Source: Pseudomonas sp. MWU16-30317
GTDB taxonomy: Bacteria; Pseudomonadota; Gammaproteobacteria; Pseudomonadales; Pseudomonadaceae
DNA: 64,000 nt
NCBI RefSeq assembly: GCF_020515695.1
Contig: NZ_JAIWJA010000006.1
Location: 1-64,000 of the forward strand
Direction: 5' to 3'
The notes beneath the pieces are model-generated. The model was not told the DNA's origin. It saw nothing but the letters and a program-made list of their open reading frames with translations, and made no database searches. The position numbers and the translations under genes are program-made. Shown here piece after piece: positions 21,401 to 27,644 of the stretch; position 1 is the first letter of the stretch; every line of letters starts with the position of its first letter.

Positions 21401-24400
21401 CATCACCCTGAGCGGCGATGCCAGCCACGCTGACTACCAGACGCTGATCAACTCGCTGCAATACAGCAGCACCAGCCAGAACCCGGACACCACGCCACGT
21501 ACCGTGACCGTGCAAGTGACCGATACCGGCTTGAACAGCGACAACGTAGGTGATGCAGCGTCCAACGTCGCGACCAGCACCCTGAACATCACGGCAGTGG
21601 ACAACGCGCCAGTCGTGACCGGCAGCAACGTCACCTTCACCGAAGGCGATGCAGCCAAATCGGCCGTGGGTACCTTGGCGATCACTGACGCCGATGACAG
21701 CACGCTGAGCAAGGTCGTCGTGACCCTGAGCAGCCTGCAGGCTGGCGACGTCGTCGCCATCGGCGCGCAGAACGGCATCAATGTCGCGGCCACCGGTTCG
21801 GTAGCCCAAGGCACCGTGACTTACACCTTGACCGGCACCGCCGATATCGCCGCCTACAAAGCGCTGATCTCGTCGATCACCTTCGCTGCACCGGGCGACA
21901 ACCCAGTCGCGGGCACCCGTGACGTCTCGGTCGTCGCTACCGATAACGGCGGCAACACCACCACGCTGCTGACTGGTTCGGAAAGCAACAGCATCACCGT
22001 GGTGGCGGTCAACGATGCACCTATCGCGGTAAACGACGTTCCGGCCCTTAACATTGCCGGCCTGCAAGCCAACTACTACGGCTACGCGCAGAACAACACT
22101 ACGCAACCGAACCTGGGCACGATCAAGCAGGCCACGGACTACATCGCCGCGCACACGCCGGATGTGACCTTCTCGGCGACCCAGCTGAACTATGCCGTCA
22201 ATGGTCCATTGGGCAGCAGCGGCGACCTCGCGACGTTCCTTGGCACCAACGGGACTAACGCCACCAACGTTGTCGGCACTCAGCCGAACACCTCGGATGC
22301 GATCGTCGAACTGTTCGGCAAGGTCAACCTGAACGCCAACACCACCTACACCTTCAAAGTCACTGCGGATGACGGCTACACCGTCCTCATCGACGGCAAG
22401 GCGGTGGTTTCGGTCAGCCAGAACCAGAGCGCCACGTCGAATATCGGCACCTTCACGACCGGTAGCACCGCTGGCGCGCACGACATCCAGATCGTCTACT
22501 GGGATCAAGGTGGCGTCGCCAAACTGTTGGTGCAGGTGAGCACCGATGGCGGCAATACCTACAGCACCCTGGGCTCCACTGCGGGCACGCTGACGCACTC
22601 GACCCTGACCACGCTGGAAGAAACCCCGTTGGTGATCAAGGGCGCCGACTTGCTGAGCAACGACAGCGATCCTGATCATGACGTCATCAAGATCGACAGT
22701 GTGACTGCCACCAGCGACACCCATGGCACCGTGGTCTACAACGCTGCCACCGGCAACGTCGTGTACACGCCAGAGACCAACTACCAAGGCGCCGCGAGCT
22801 TCAGCTACACCATCAGCGATCCGAGTGGTTTGACCTCGACGGCGACCGTTACCGTCAATGTCGTCAACGTCAACGATGCGCCTGTGTTGGACTTGAGCCC
22901 GAGCAACACCACCACGGCCGATACCACCACCGGCTTCACCGAGAAAGGCGGTGCGGTTGCCATCGTGGCTAACGCTCTGATCACCGATGTCGACAGTGAC
23001 AACCTGAGTGGCGCTACCGTCACCCTGACCAACGCCAAAGCATCTGATGTCCTGAACATTGGCAGCTCGACTTCGACCTCAGGTACCACCAACGGCATCA
23101 CCTGGAACATCGTCAGCACACCGGCTACCGGCACTGCCAGCAGCATCGCCGTTACCCTGACCGGTACTGCAACCAAGGCGACGTATCAGAACCTGATCGA
23201 CTCGATCACCTACAACAACACCAGCGCCAACCCTGACACCACGGCACGTTCGGTGACGGTTGTCGTGAAAGACGATGATGGCCTGGCGTCGAACACCGCG
23301 ACTTCGGTGATCAGCGTCAGTGCGGTCAACGATGCACCGGTCGTGGCCGGCAGCAACGTGACCTTTACCGAAGGCGATGCCGCCAAATCGGCTGTCGGCG
23401 CCCTGGCGATCACCGATGCTGATGACAGCACCTTGAGCAAGGTCGTCGTGACCTTGACCAACCTGCAGGTTGGCGACGTTGTGGCCATCGGTGCGCAAAA
23501 CGGCATCGCGGTCGCGGCTACCGGTTCGATCGCTAACGGCACCGTGACCTACACCCTGACCGGCACCGCTGATGTCGCCGCCTACAAAGCGCTGATCTCG
23601 TCGATCACCTTCGCGGCACCGGGTGATACGCCAGTTGCGGGTACTCGTAACGTCTCCGTGGTCGCTACTGACAATGGCGGCAACACCACTACCCTGCTGA
23701 CTGGCTCGGAAAGCAACAGCATCACCGTGGTTGCAGTCAACGATGCACCCACCGCAGTCAACAGCACCATCACCGGTACTGAAGACACCGCCAAGGCCAT
23801 CGCCTGGTCGACCTTCGGCGTCGCCGATGTCGACAGCCCGGCTTCGAGCCTGGGTATCGTCTTCACCGCGTTGCCAGCCAACGGCTCGGTGCAGTATCTG
23901 GTCGGTACCACCTGGGTCACCCTGACCGCTGCCGATCTGCAGGGTGGTTCAGCCGCCAAGGTGTTCACCTCGGCCAGCAGCCTGCAGTTCGTCCCGGCCC
24001 TCAACGAGTCGAGCAACGGCAACGTCGCCAATGGTGTGGGCAACAACCAGCATGACTACGCCCAGCTGAGCTTCCAGGCCACCGATGGCAGCGGTGCTGC
24101 CAACAATGGCCTCAGTGCGGTCAAGACCGTGACCATCGACCTCAATGCCGTGGCCGATGCGCCGACCTTGTCGGTCGCGCTGCCAACGCAGACGTCGACT
24201 GGCCTGCTATTGAGCACTTATGTGCTCGACAGCGCCGGCAAGACCACCTTCGGCACCAACGGTAACGGCATCACCGGTACCACGTTGACTGGCGACATCA
24301 ACACCTACGCGGCCAGCCACACGGCGACCACGTCCGGCACGGTGGTGAAGGACTTCAACTCCACGCACACCACCGGTACCACTACCAGCAACAGCGTCAC

Positions 24401-26993
24401 TGCGGGCACTGCGACCGAAGCCACCGGCCTGGTGTACCTGACCGCCGGCAAGGTCTACACCTTCAGCGGCACGGCGGATGACAGCTTCGCCGTGACCTTG
24501 GGTGGCAAGCTGGCCGCCACGGCGACCTGGGGCAACAATTCAGGTGCGATCACCGGCAGCTTCACGCCGACGGTATCGGGCTACTACACCCTGGATATCT
24601 ACCACTACAATCAATCCGGCCCAGGCAACTACAACCTGCAGGTCTCGGTCGACGGTGCCGCCGCTACCAGCCTGTCCGGCAGCGGCCTGATCACCTACAC
24701 CAGCACCGCCGATGCCGCGGCCAACGGTGTGACCTTGTCGGCGCTCAACGGCTCGAACGGCGAGGGCTTCTACACCGCCTCGTCGATCAACCACGGGATG
24801 GAAAACACCCTGATCAAGCTCAGCGCGATCACGGCGACCTTCTCCGACAACGATGGCTCGGAAACCCACAGCGTGACCTTGAGCGGCCTGCCAACAGGTA
24901 CTCAGATCTACTCGGGTGCCACGGCGCTGACCGCGAACACGGACGGCACTTACACCGTGACCAACGCGGACCTGAGCAACCTGTCCCTGAAGGCTCCGAC
25001 CAACTACGTCGGGACCATCACCGTAGTGGTCACCGGGACGTCGATCGAAGGCAGCAACAACAGCACCGCGTCGAGCCAGACCTCGTTCGTGGTCACCGTC
25101 GACCAGGCCAACTTCGCGCCGGCCATCGATCTCGACCTCAACAACAGCAGCGGTGCGACCAACAACGATTACGCCGTTGCCTACGCCACACCAGGCACGG
25201 CGGTATCGATCGCTGACACCGATGCGACCATTACCGATACCCAAGGTACCGGCACCGTCGCAGGCGCAACGATCACCTTGAACAGTGCGACGGCGGGCGA
25301 CTCGCTGGCGTTCGGCACCTTGCCGAGCGGCATCACTGGCACCGTAGCGACGTCGGGCAGCAGCATCGTCGTGACCCTGAGCGGGACCGGGACTTACGCG
25401 GACTACCAGGCAGCCATCAAGGCGGTGACCTATAGCAACAACGGCTATGACACCACCAGCACTGGCACGCCAGCCGCGCAAAGCACCCGCACCGTCACCG
25501 TGACGGTCGATGACGGCACCGGTGCTCTGAATGCCAAGTCGGCGGCGGCAACTACCACTATTACCGTGGCGGCCGAGACCTTCGCCACGCAAACCGGTGG
25601 GGCGGGTACCGACACCCAGACGGCCTCCAGCGGCGCCAATACCATCATGGTCGGCGACGTCAGCGGCACCCAGTTGGTCAAGGGTGCCAGCTACAACCTG
25701 GCATTCATCGTCGATACCTCGGGGTCGATGAGCGGTACCGTTTCGGGCACGGGCAAGAGCGCACTCAGCGTCGCGATTTCCCAACTCACTCAAGTCTTCA
25801 ATGATCTGAAGAGCAGCCTGACCGGCGACCATGCCGGTACGGTGAACGTGTTCCTGGAAAACTTCAGCACCAAGGTCGTCTCCACCGTCAGCGTCAACCT
25901 GGCGGATGCCAACGCGCTGGATACCTTGATCAATACGATGAAGAGCTATTCGGCCAGCGGTCGGACCGACTACGAAGCTGCGTTCCAGTCTGCCAATACC
26001 TGGTTCTCGACGCACACGACTACCGGTGTGACTAACCTGACCTACTTCATCACTGACGGTCAGCCCAACGAGTACCTGTCCAATGGGAATGCGGTTTCGG
26101 GCACCACCAGTGCAGCCGTGACCGCTGCGGCTGACGATTTCGCGACGCTCAAGGCCTCGTCTACGGTCTACGCCATTGGTCTGGGCAGCAGTGTCGATGG
26201 CACGACGCTGGCCAAGTTCGACACTGACGGCGTGATCCAGAACAACGTCAGCGCCAGCGACCTGGGCACTGCCATCCACAGCAGCACGGCGGCCGTACCC
26301 GCAGGTGATGACAGCGTGACGGGTTCGACCGGCAACGACATTCTGTTCGGCGACATGGTGACCTTCACCCCAACCAGCGGTACCGCGGTGGAAGGCGCAG
26401 AAGCACTGCGCGCCTATGTGACCTCGGCCACGAACAGCACCTCCAGCGTCAGTGATGAAACGCTGCACCAGTACATCACCAACCACATCACCGAGTTCAA
26501 CGGTTCCATCGCCACCACGGCGGGCACCCTGAACGTCTCGACAACCGGTGGCAACGACACCCTGCTGGGCGGCGATGGCAATGACATCCTGTTCGGTCAG
26601 GGCGGTAACGACACGCTGCAGGGCGGCGCCGGCAACGACATCCTGCTCCCTGGCTCGGGTAACAATATCCTGTCGGGCGGCACTGGCGCAGACACCTTCA
26701 TGTGGCTCAAAGGCGATACCGGTACCAACGTGATCAAGGACTTCAGCACCACCGAGGGCGATAAACTCGACCTGAGCGACCTGCTGCAGACCGCGACCGT
26801 CACCAACATCTCCGACTACATCAAGGCGACCACCGACAGCACGGGCACCACCCTGAGCATCAACAGTTCAGGCAAGATCGCCACGGCCGCGGCGGATGTC
26901 ACCATCCACGTCGACAATGTGAGCTGGAGCAACGACACCATCAAGTCGCTGGTTGCCGGTACCGATCCGACTATCAAGGTCGATCACCACTGA
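12471..26993 (+). CDS. lapA: LapA, giant surface adhesin secreted by LapEBC
   Basis: 4,840 residues. In order: retention module (1-113) ending in the PAAG LapG site; a Gly-rich linker; three Calx-beta-like modules (about 171-269, 270-381, 382-519); a long array of cadherin/VCBS-like modules each ending in a VNDAP-type motif (about 16); PA14-type modules (about 1067-1238 and 3194-3360); two related jelly-roll modules (about 1777-1928 and 3910-4067); another lectin-like module (about 2336-2527); vWA (about 4404-4600, MIDAS DTSGS at 4415-4419); RTX nonapeptides (about 4612-4745); and a C-terminal type I secretion signal. There are almost no cysteines, as expected for an RTX adhesin. It attaches cells to surfaces for biofilm formation and is retained or released through LapD/LapG. 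A good Shine-Dalgarno (GGAGAG) precedes the start, and TGA-TAG double stops end it. Confidence 0.95.
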   Translation: MSSVVAIVKSIVGQVIAISPEGIKRVLIEGDHLLAGERIETGASGAVSLQLADGRVLDVGRDSQWSAANPQISTQVGEGEQVAATQAPSAAELQQAIADGVDPTKAFEAPAAGVTQVTDVGPGGEAGGGHSFVVLDATAATVAPTIGFNTAGLDNGAAAGNEQAEALPLRASTLTLSATSSVAETGGVVTYTATLTQAPVSPLTITLSNGQVITIAAGQLTGSVNVTFADTNDVYLDAHTVAVTVTGTTGGQGLVVTTDPTPATTLVTDTIDPTQVSITAPNGTVTEGTSVTYTISVANAPQTNLVLTLSDGNTVTIAAGKTSVDYTVNVGDANHGGRADDIYAQGTTTTTLTVTGVANGAEGNLESVVTTGATVTTSIVDNTTPTLIGFSDHTASVNEGSAATYTVNVPTTTAPLTLTLSYSGTAVPGSATTDGTDVTPGGSNITFSNIVTNAETGITTATVTVVLPAGQNSFTLGTLTDNLLEGTEGVTLTLTGVTGGGLENPTVDSALSTVNTDIVDQTVPTATGTGGNTTTGAGGDSVVGSEDTPVNLTWGNFNVQQAAPGETPDLGVKITSIPSGTLVLTVNGVSTTVAAGDIITKAELDNGTLVFTPAANAASTGAGAGSVQDLYGAIDFQPVNNASSATPLLGAQASIGLVINAVADTPTVTVPATISGAEDSAIAITGVSTALVDTDGSETLTTTVSGLPAGSVITYQNAAGVTVTKPVATDGATTDITDANLATLAVTPPLNYNSQANGDIQLTISSYTTESSNGATSTPNTQTVTLVVTPVNDAPTIDAPIAQTTAEDTPLIFSTANGNAITVADVDSATSPIKVDVTVSGGVLVLADGTTSTTNSGVVTLTGTPAQINAQLEGATFTPTLNSNDTNGSTAGLSITVNDQGNTGAGGPLTATQAIAIDVTPVNDAPTISAPTTQTVAEDTPLIFSAANGNAITVADVDSGTSPIKVDVTVAGGTLVLADGTTSATTNGVVTLTGTPAEINTALEGATFTPILNSNDTNGSTAGLTVSVNDQGNTGAGGPLTATQPIAIDVTPVNDPPVANNDIATTISGSLQGNYYGYQEGTNGPNLGTIEQALNFIGSHAANASFSSTNVNYGGPYAAETFSTNLGTTTNLGKFLGTDSSSLTYANGTTQATTSDAIVELTGKVTMAAGDYSLRVTADDGYVVYIDGKQVAAVDANQPSTTDTFTFAIATSGAHDIQIVYWDQGTFAQLTVEVASVTGGVTGAYGVLGQTDAASLSHETLTTLEDQPLVIKAATLLANDTDVDGDALTINTLQGTDGKTPSAVTDAAGNVVGTVVLDGNGDVIFTPAKNINGLVTFSYTVTDGQATSNTAIVTVNVVAVNDAPTISAPATQTVAEDTPLTFSTANGNAITVADVDSATSPIKVDVTATGGTLVLADGTSSVTNNGVVTLTGTPAQINAQLEGATFTPAPNLNDANGTAGLSISVNDQGNTGIGGALTTTQGITIEVTPVNDAPTVSIGGDGVTDSSVRFTENGGAVALVQNVQISDAADQNVNMSKATVVVDGTKAGDVVTSSQFSITSSDANGVISGTSAEGITITRTGSLADGFTYTLSGAGTITDYKALIESLTFNNTVANPDSSDRTVSITLTDAGGTNVTDVALDSNTATSTISINDAPIAVAAPADGANEDNLVTVHLSGSDSNAGGSVASFTITSAAAHGTFYSDAAGAHALDLSQAIAATSNSATVYFKPDANWSGDTTFSYTATDNEGVVSTVPATPTISVIAVADAAIITVLPAVTSQTFSGDAVATLLGGGSGASAQALVDALNKASAAGSGTTSLPATASFAQGDVAPGVATKIDSQVYLEAGKTYTFSGTADDSFALTINGQLVATSQSGTWQISGSYTPATSGYYDLSAYHFNQDGPGYYGVQVSDGSSAPVDLGSSGLVVEPAALNTGNEDSIIKLAPMTITFPDTDGSETHVVTLKGLPEGTLVTDSHGNTGTADANGNLVITGWDSSALSLQTPASYNGSFTVTVLAEATELSNGSYAPSSATLNVTVAPVNDAPVVDLNGTAVDGINYTAVTFVENGGPVSISNNLSITDPDTGTNHDANGNVIVSNLQSATITLTGYVAGDELTGVPSSTNSMQVKTEVVQVDGKDALQVTITATLTPAEYQTIISQIGYQSTSETPTAGVRTVTVSVVDDGGLSSAAAQTTINVTPVNDGLNAVTSTVTGAEDTPQTLKWASFSTDDSDFSNANMGITITKLPVAGSLTLDGNAVTVGEVVSRADIEAGKLVFTPAANESSGGTAGALGNMGTDYATLEFAPTQSTTVNGATTVQVGTAGVLTLDVTPVADTPIITFGSARDGITTHLSDVQLDGQSWSGSVLVGSLTNDTTPTANGSIFGGGTSVWSTGNSVNGSGQVEVGQVGVYGAGNGTTQVIELERNAGDQSNLYTTIDAKNGALYTVTVDYAPRGSDFAGSLINVMWGNTVVGTLSATTGGLQSYTFNIPSSSTGDQVLSFQAVNADGSNGSDSYGGLLSNITVSEVLNQGLEDHAILLSSINAATVDTDGSETMKITLKGAPVGSVITDGTAAHTVTITAANVGNEIDISDWSRSTITLTPPANYNSTDNGDIKLIVTATSTDGASVSAPVTAELDVNVISVNDAPVVDLNGAAAGTDTAAAYTEHQAAINIAGADFTITDVDQGSTVGSATIKVTNIVAGDLLALDTNSDVAKAAIAAGLTIAQNATTGVITITGTATHEVYEDLIKSITFSSNGATVSGTRDITVSVNDGTGATNSESNVATLAVNVTAVNDAPTITVVANPITENSAHGNDVAATFTTADPDSPNLTVNFTTGTNVDQYYAISGNTVVLTDKGAAFVNAGNALPAVDLTVSDGTLTGNGSATPPVTFVNDAPVVADTGSSYTEGGAAVALVNGFTITDEDNSVAGKQIHGATITLSNYQGTDVLTSSHVVGAVGTSGSTDVAGVTYSTSINGTTLTITLSGDASHADYQTLINSLQYSSTSQNPDTTPRTVTVQVTDTGLNSDNVGDAASNVATSTLNITAVDNAPVVTGSNVTFTEGDAAKSAVGTLAITDADDSTLSKVVVTLSSLQAGDVVAIGAQNGINVAATGSVAQGTVTYTLTGTADIAAYKALISSITFAAPGDNPVAGTRDVSVVATDNGGNTTTLLTGSESNSITVVAVNDAPIAVNDVPALNIAGLQANYYGYAQNNTTQPNLGTIKQATDYIAAHTPDVTFSATQLNYAVNGPLGSSGDLATFLGTNGTNATNVVGTQPNTSDAIVELFGKVNLNANTTYTFKVTADDGYTVLIDGKAVVSVSQNQSATSNIGTFTTGSTAGAHDIQIVYWDQGGVAKLLVQVSTDGGNTYSTLGSTAGTLTHSTLTTLEETPLVIKGADLLSNDSDPDHDVIKIDSVTATSDTHGTVVYNAATGNVVYTPETNYQGAASFSYTISDPSGLTSTATVTVNVVNVNDAPVLDLSPSNTTTADTTTGFTEKGGAVAIVANALITDVDSDNLSGATVTLTNAKASDVLNIGSSTSTSGTTNGITWNIVSTPATGTASSIAVTLTGTATKATYQNLIDSITYNNTSANPDTTARSVTVVVKDDDGLASNTATSVISVSAVNDAPVVAGSNVTFTEGDAAKSAVGALAITDADDSTLSKVVVTLTNLQVGDVVAIGAQNGIAVAATGSIANGTVTYTLTGTADVAAYKALISSITFAAPGDTPVAGTRNVSVVATDNGGNTTTLLTGSESNSITVVAVNDAPTAVNSTITGTEDTAKAIAWSTFGVADVDSPASSLGIVFTALPANGSVQYLVGTTWVTLTAADLQGGSAAKVFTSASSLQFVPALNESSNGNVANGVGNNQHDYAQLSFQATDGSGAANNGLSAVKTVTIDLNAVADAPTLSVALPTQTSTGLLLSTYVLDSAGKTTFGTNGNGITGTTLTGDINTYAASHTATTSGTVVKDFNSTHTTGTTTSNSVTAGTATEATGLVYLTAGKVYTFSGTADDSFAVTLGGKLAATATWGNNSGAITGSFTPTVSGYYTLDIYHYNQSGPGNYNLQVSVDGAAATSLSGSGLITYTSTADAAANGVTLSALNGSNGEGFYTASSINHGMENTLIKLSAITATFSDNDGSETHSVTLSGLPTGTQIYSGATALTANTDGTYTVTNADLSNLSLKAPTNYVGTITVVVTGTSIEGSNNSTASSQTSFVVTVDQANFAPAIDLDLNNSSGATNNDYAVAYATPGTAVSIADTDATITDTQGTGTVAGATITLNSATAGDSLAFGTLPSGITGTVATSGSSIVVTLSGTGTYADYQAAIKAVTYSNNGYDTTSTGTPAAQSTRTVTVTVDDGTGALNAKSAAATTTITVAAETFATQTGGAGTDTQTASSGANTIMVGDVSGTQLVKGASYNLAFIVDTSGSMSGTVSGTGKSALSVAISQLTQVFNDLKSSLTGDHAGTVNVFLENFSTKVVSTVSVNLADANALDTLINTMKSYSASGRTDYEAAFQSANTWFSTHTTTGVTNLTYFITDGQPNEYLSNGNAVSGTTSAAVTAAADDFATLKASSTVYAIGLGSSVDGTTLAKFDTDGVIQNNVSASDLGTAIHSSTAAVPAGDDSVTGSTGNDILFGDMVTFTPTSGTAVEGAEALRAYVTSATNSTSSVSDETLHQYITNHITEFNGSIATTAGTLNVSTTGGNDTLLGGDGNDILFGQGGNDTLQGGAGNDILLPGSGNNILSGGTGADTFMWLKGDTGTNVIKDFSTTEGDKLDLSDLLQTATVTNISDYIKATTDSTGTTLSINSSGKIATAAADVTIHVDNVSWSNDTIKSLVAGTDPTIKVDHH
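12798..12809 (+). other. Predicted LapG cleavage motif PAAG in LapA
   Basis: Codons 110-113 encode Pro-Ala-Ala-Gly, at the place where characterised LapA proteins carry TAAG (cleavage between the two Ala). It follows an alpha-helical ATQAPSAAELQQAI segment and precedes a flexible GPGGEAGGG linker. The alternate first residue is compatible with the family. The lapG gene in the same window supports this reading. Confidence 0.75.
14853..15638 (+). repeat. LapA tandem 131-residue cadherin-like repeat, two copies
   Basis: Two exactly 393-nt units (14853-15245 and 15246-15638) encode nearly identical modules sharing AEDTPLIFS, NGNAITVADVDS, SPIKVDV, LTGTPA and STAGL. A third, 390-nt relative lies at 16560-16949 after an intervening PA14 module. 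The codons have diverged more than the protein. Confidence 0.85.
15670..16180 (+). other. PA14/GLEYA-type module 1 in LapA
   Basis: The segment has the PA14 hallmarks: an N-terminal GNYYGY, the central VTADDGYVVYIDGK, and the terminal HDIQIVYWDQG strand. PA14 and GLEYA modules in adhesins bind glycans, often with Ca2+. Ligand unknown. The related module at about 22050-22550 shares the same order of motifs. Confidence 0.75.
16560..16949 (+). repeat. Third copy of the LapA AEDTPL repeat
   Basis: A 130-residue unit homologous to the tandem pair at 14853-15638, separated from it by a PA14-type module and a cadherin-like module. One residue shorter owing to a deletion in the STAGL segment (here GTAGL). 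Confidence 0.8.
17800..18255 (+). other. PA14-like jelly-roll module 2 in LapA
   Basis: The segment contains VYLEAGKTYTFSGTADDSFAL, then a Gly/Tyr-rich SGYYDLSAYHFNQDGPGYYG block. It is homologous to the module at about 24200-24670 (VYLTAGKVYTFSGTADDSFAV and YHYNQSGPGNY). The shared ADDS and QxGPGxY motifs suggest a conserved ligand- or calcium-binding site. The function is inferred from fold only. Confidence 0.65.
19476..20050 (+). other. Lectin-like module in LapA
   Basis: A module of about 190 residues unlike the flanking cadherin-type repeats. It is rich in Gly, Ser, Asn and aromatic residues (LDGQSWSGSV, GQVGVYGAGNG, IELERNAGD, LINVMWGN). The pattern resembles a carbohydrate-binding jelly roll. 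No family can be assigned by eye. Confidence 0.45.
21609..22019 (+). repeat. LapA 137-residue module, copy 1
   Basis: A 411-nt unit beginning PVVTGSNVTFTEGDAAKSA. It is nearly identical in protein to 23337-23747, and about 1.3 kb lies between the two. Differences are mostly conservative, for example SSLQAGD against TNLQVGD. Confidence 0.85.
22050..22550 (+). other. PA14/GLEYA-type module 3 in LapA
   Basis: A second full PA14-type module: ANYYGYAQ at the start, FKVTADDGYTVLIDGK in the middle, and AHDIQIVYWDQGG at the end. It aligns over its whole length with the module at 15670-16180. Confidence 0.75.
23337..23747 (+). repeat. LapA 137-residue module, copy 2
   Basis: A 411-nt partner of 21609-22019 with the same length and the same end (ESNSITVVAVNDA). 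Synonymous differences are scattered, so the duplication is not very recent or codons drift under strong protein constraint. Confidence 0.85.
24200..24670 (+). other. PA14-like jelly-roll module 4 in LapA
   Basis: Homologous to the module at 17800-18255, with the shared ADDSFAV and YHYNQSGPGNY motifs. It lies shortly before the C-terminal vWA/RTX region. Confidence 0.65.
25680..26270 (+). other. von Willebrand factor A domain in LapA
   Basis: Residues about 4404-4600. The MIDAS motif DTSGS is at 4415-4419 after the buried strand NLAFIV. The conserved Thr segment SGRTDYEAA and the Asp in YFITDGQPNEY complete the metal site. vWA domains in adhesins mediate metal-dependent protein or surface binding. 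Confidence 0.9.
26547..26703 (+). repeat. RTX calcium-binding nonapeptide block of LapA
   Basis: Consecutive GGxGxDxUx repeats (GGNDTLLGG, DGNDILFGQ, GGNDTLQGG, AGNDILLPG and others) occupy residues 4693-4745. A shorter upstream set (GSTGNDILFGD) lies near 26310-26356. They fold as a calcium beta-roll after export and precede the secretion signal. Confidence 0.92.
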
Positions 26994-27054
26994 TAGACCA
27001 GACACCGCCCGCCCCGTCACAGGGGAGGGCGGCATCGGTAGCCGTAACTTTTGG

Positions 27055-27117
27055 GCCGGCTCCCACAGCCTCTGCCTTGCGCGGTGGCTGCGGGAGCCGG
27101 CTCTTTGGATTTTTACC
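27055..27117 (+). terminator. Terminator downstream of lapA
   Basis: The stem GCCGGCTCCC-CAGCC pairs with GGCTG-GGGAGCCGGC with one mismatch, followed by CTCTTTGGATTTTTA. A second GC-rich hairpin without a T run lies at 27005-27032. The stem also looks REP-like. Confidence 0.75.
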
Positions 27118-27190
27118 CACCGGGCGCAGCGGCTTTGCGACCGTCCCAGAAACACCTATGCTGGTCAGCAGTTTCTTCCCGAGGTGAGCC

Positions 27191-27529
27191 ATGTTCTACG
27201 TTCAGCGCGACGCAAACGGGCAGTTGTTGCGTGTGGAGGCGGCAGCCTATGCCGAAGCCAACGAGACGCTGCCAGCCGATAATCATGAGATCCAGACATG
27301 GTTCGCCAACGCGGCCATCGAGGGCAGCCTCAAGCAGCTCAAGCAGTCCGACCTGGACATGATCCGGGTACTGGACGACTTGATCCAGGTGCTCACCAGC
27401 AAGGGCGTGATCCGCGTCACCGACCTGCCGGAAGCGGCCCAGGCCAAGCTCACCGACCGCACCAATGCTCGGGAAGCGCTGGGTGGGTTGAGCCATTTGA
27501 TCAATGATGAAGAGACTGGGTTGATCTGA
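27191..27529 (+). CDS. Conserved Pseudomonas protein of unknown function
   Basis: 112 residues, acidic, predicted alpha-helical, with no signal peptide or TM segment. The N-terminus (MFYVQRDANGQLLRVEAAAY) looks like a short beta hairpin, and the rest is helical (SLKQLKQSDLDMIRVLDDLIQVL). Pseudomonas genomes annotate similar proteins as tryptophan synthase subunit beta-like, which I consider a misnomer because no TrpB motif is present. A strong Shine-Dalgarno (GAGGTGAG, 27181-27188) supports the start. Its own terminator follows, so it is monocistronic. It may be linked to lapA only by position. Confidence 0.8.
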   Translation: MFYVQRDANGQLLRVEAAAYAEANETLPADNHEIQTWFANAAIEGSLKQLKQSDLDMIRVLDDLIQVLTSKGVIRVTDLPEAAQAKLTDRTNAREALGGLSHLINDEETGLI

Positions 27530-27568
27530 CCCTGCCTCAGCGACCTGTGCGTTAAACATATTGCAATA

Positions 27569-27597
27569 CAAGGGGCGCAATGCCCCTTGGTTTCCTT
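27569..27597 (+). terminator. Intrinsic terminator of the 112-residue gene
   Basis: Perfect 8-bp stem CAAGGGGC / GCCCCTTG with loop GCAAT, followed by GTTTCCTT. Located 40 bp after the stop codon. Confidence 0.8.
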
Positions 27598-27644
27598 GCC
27601 TAAACTCGGTTTCCCAGCCCTGAGTGCTTACAGGAATCCAGTAG

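Noticed and set aside
13011..22787. Two giant minus-strand open frames of more than 1,600 codons opposite lapA (13011-17867 and 17895-22787), and another at 24540-26486
   Set aside because: They are antisense shadows of a repetitive, Thr/Val/Asp-rich, GC3-rich gene. Their translations are His/Arg/Gly/Asp-rich, have no domain and share the lapA repeat period.
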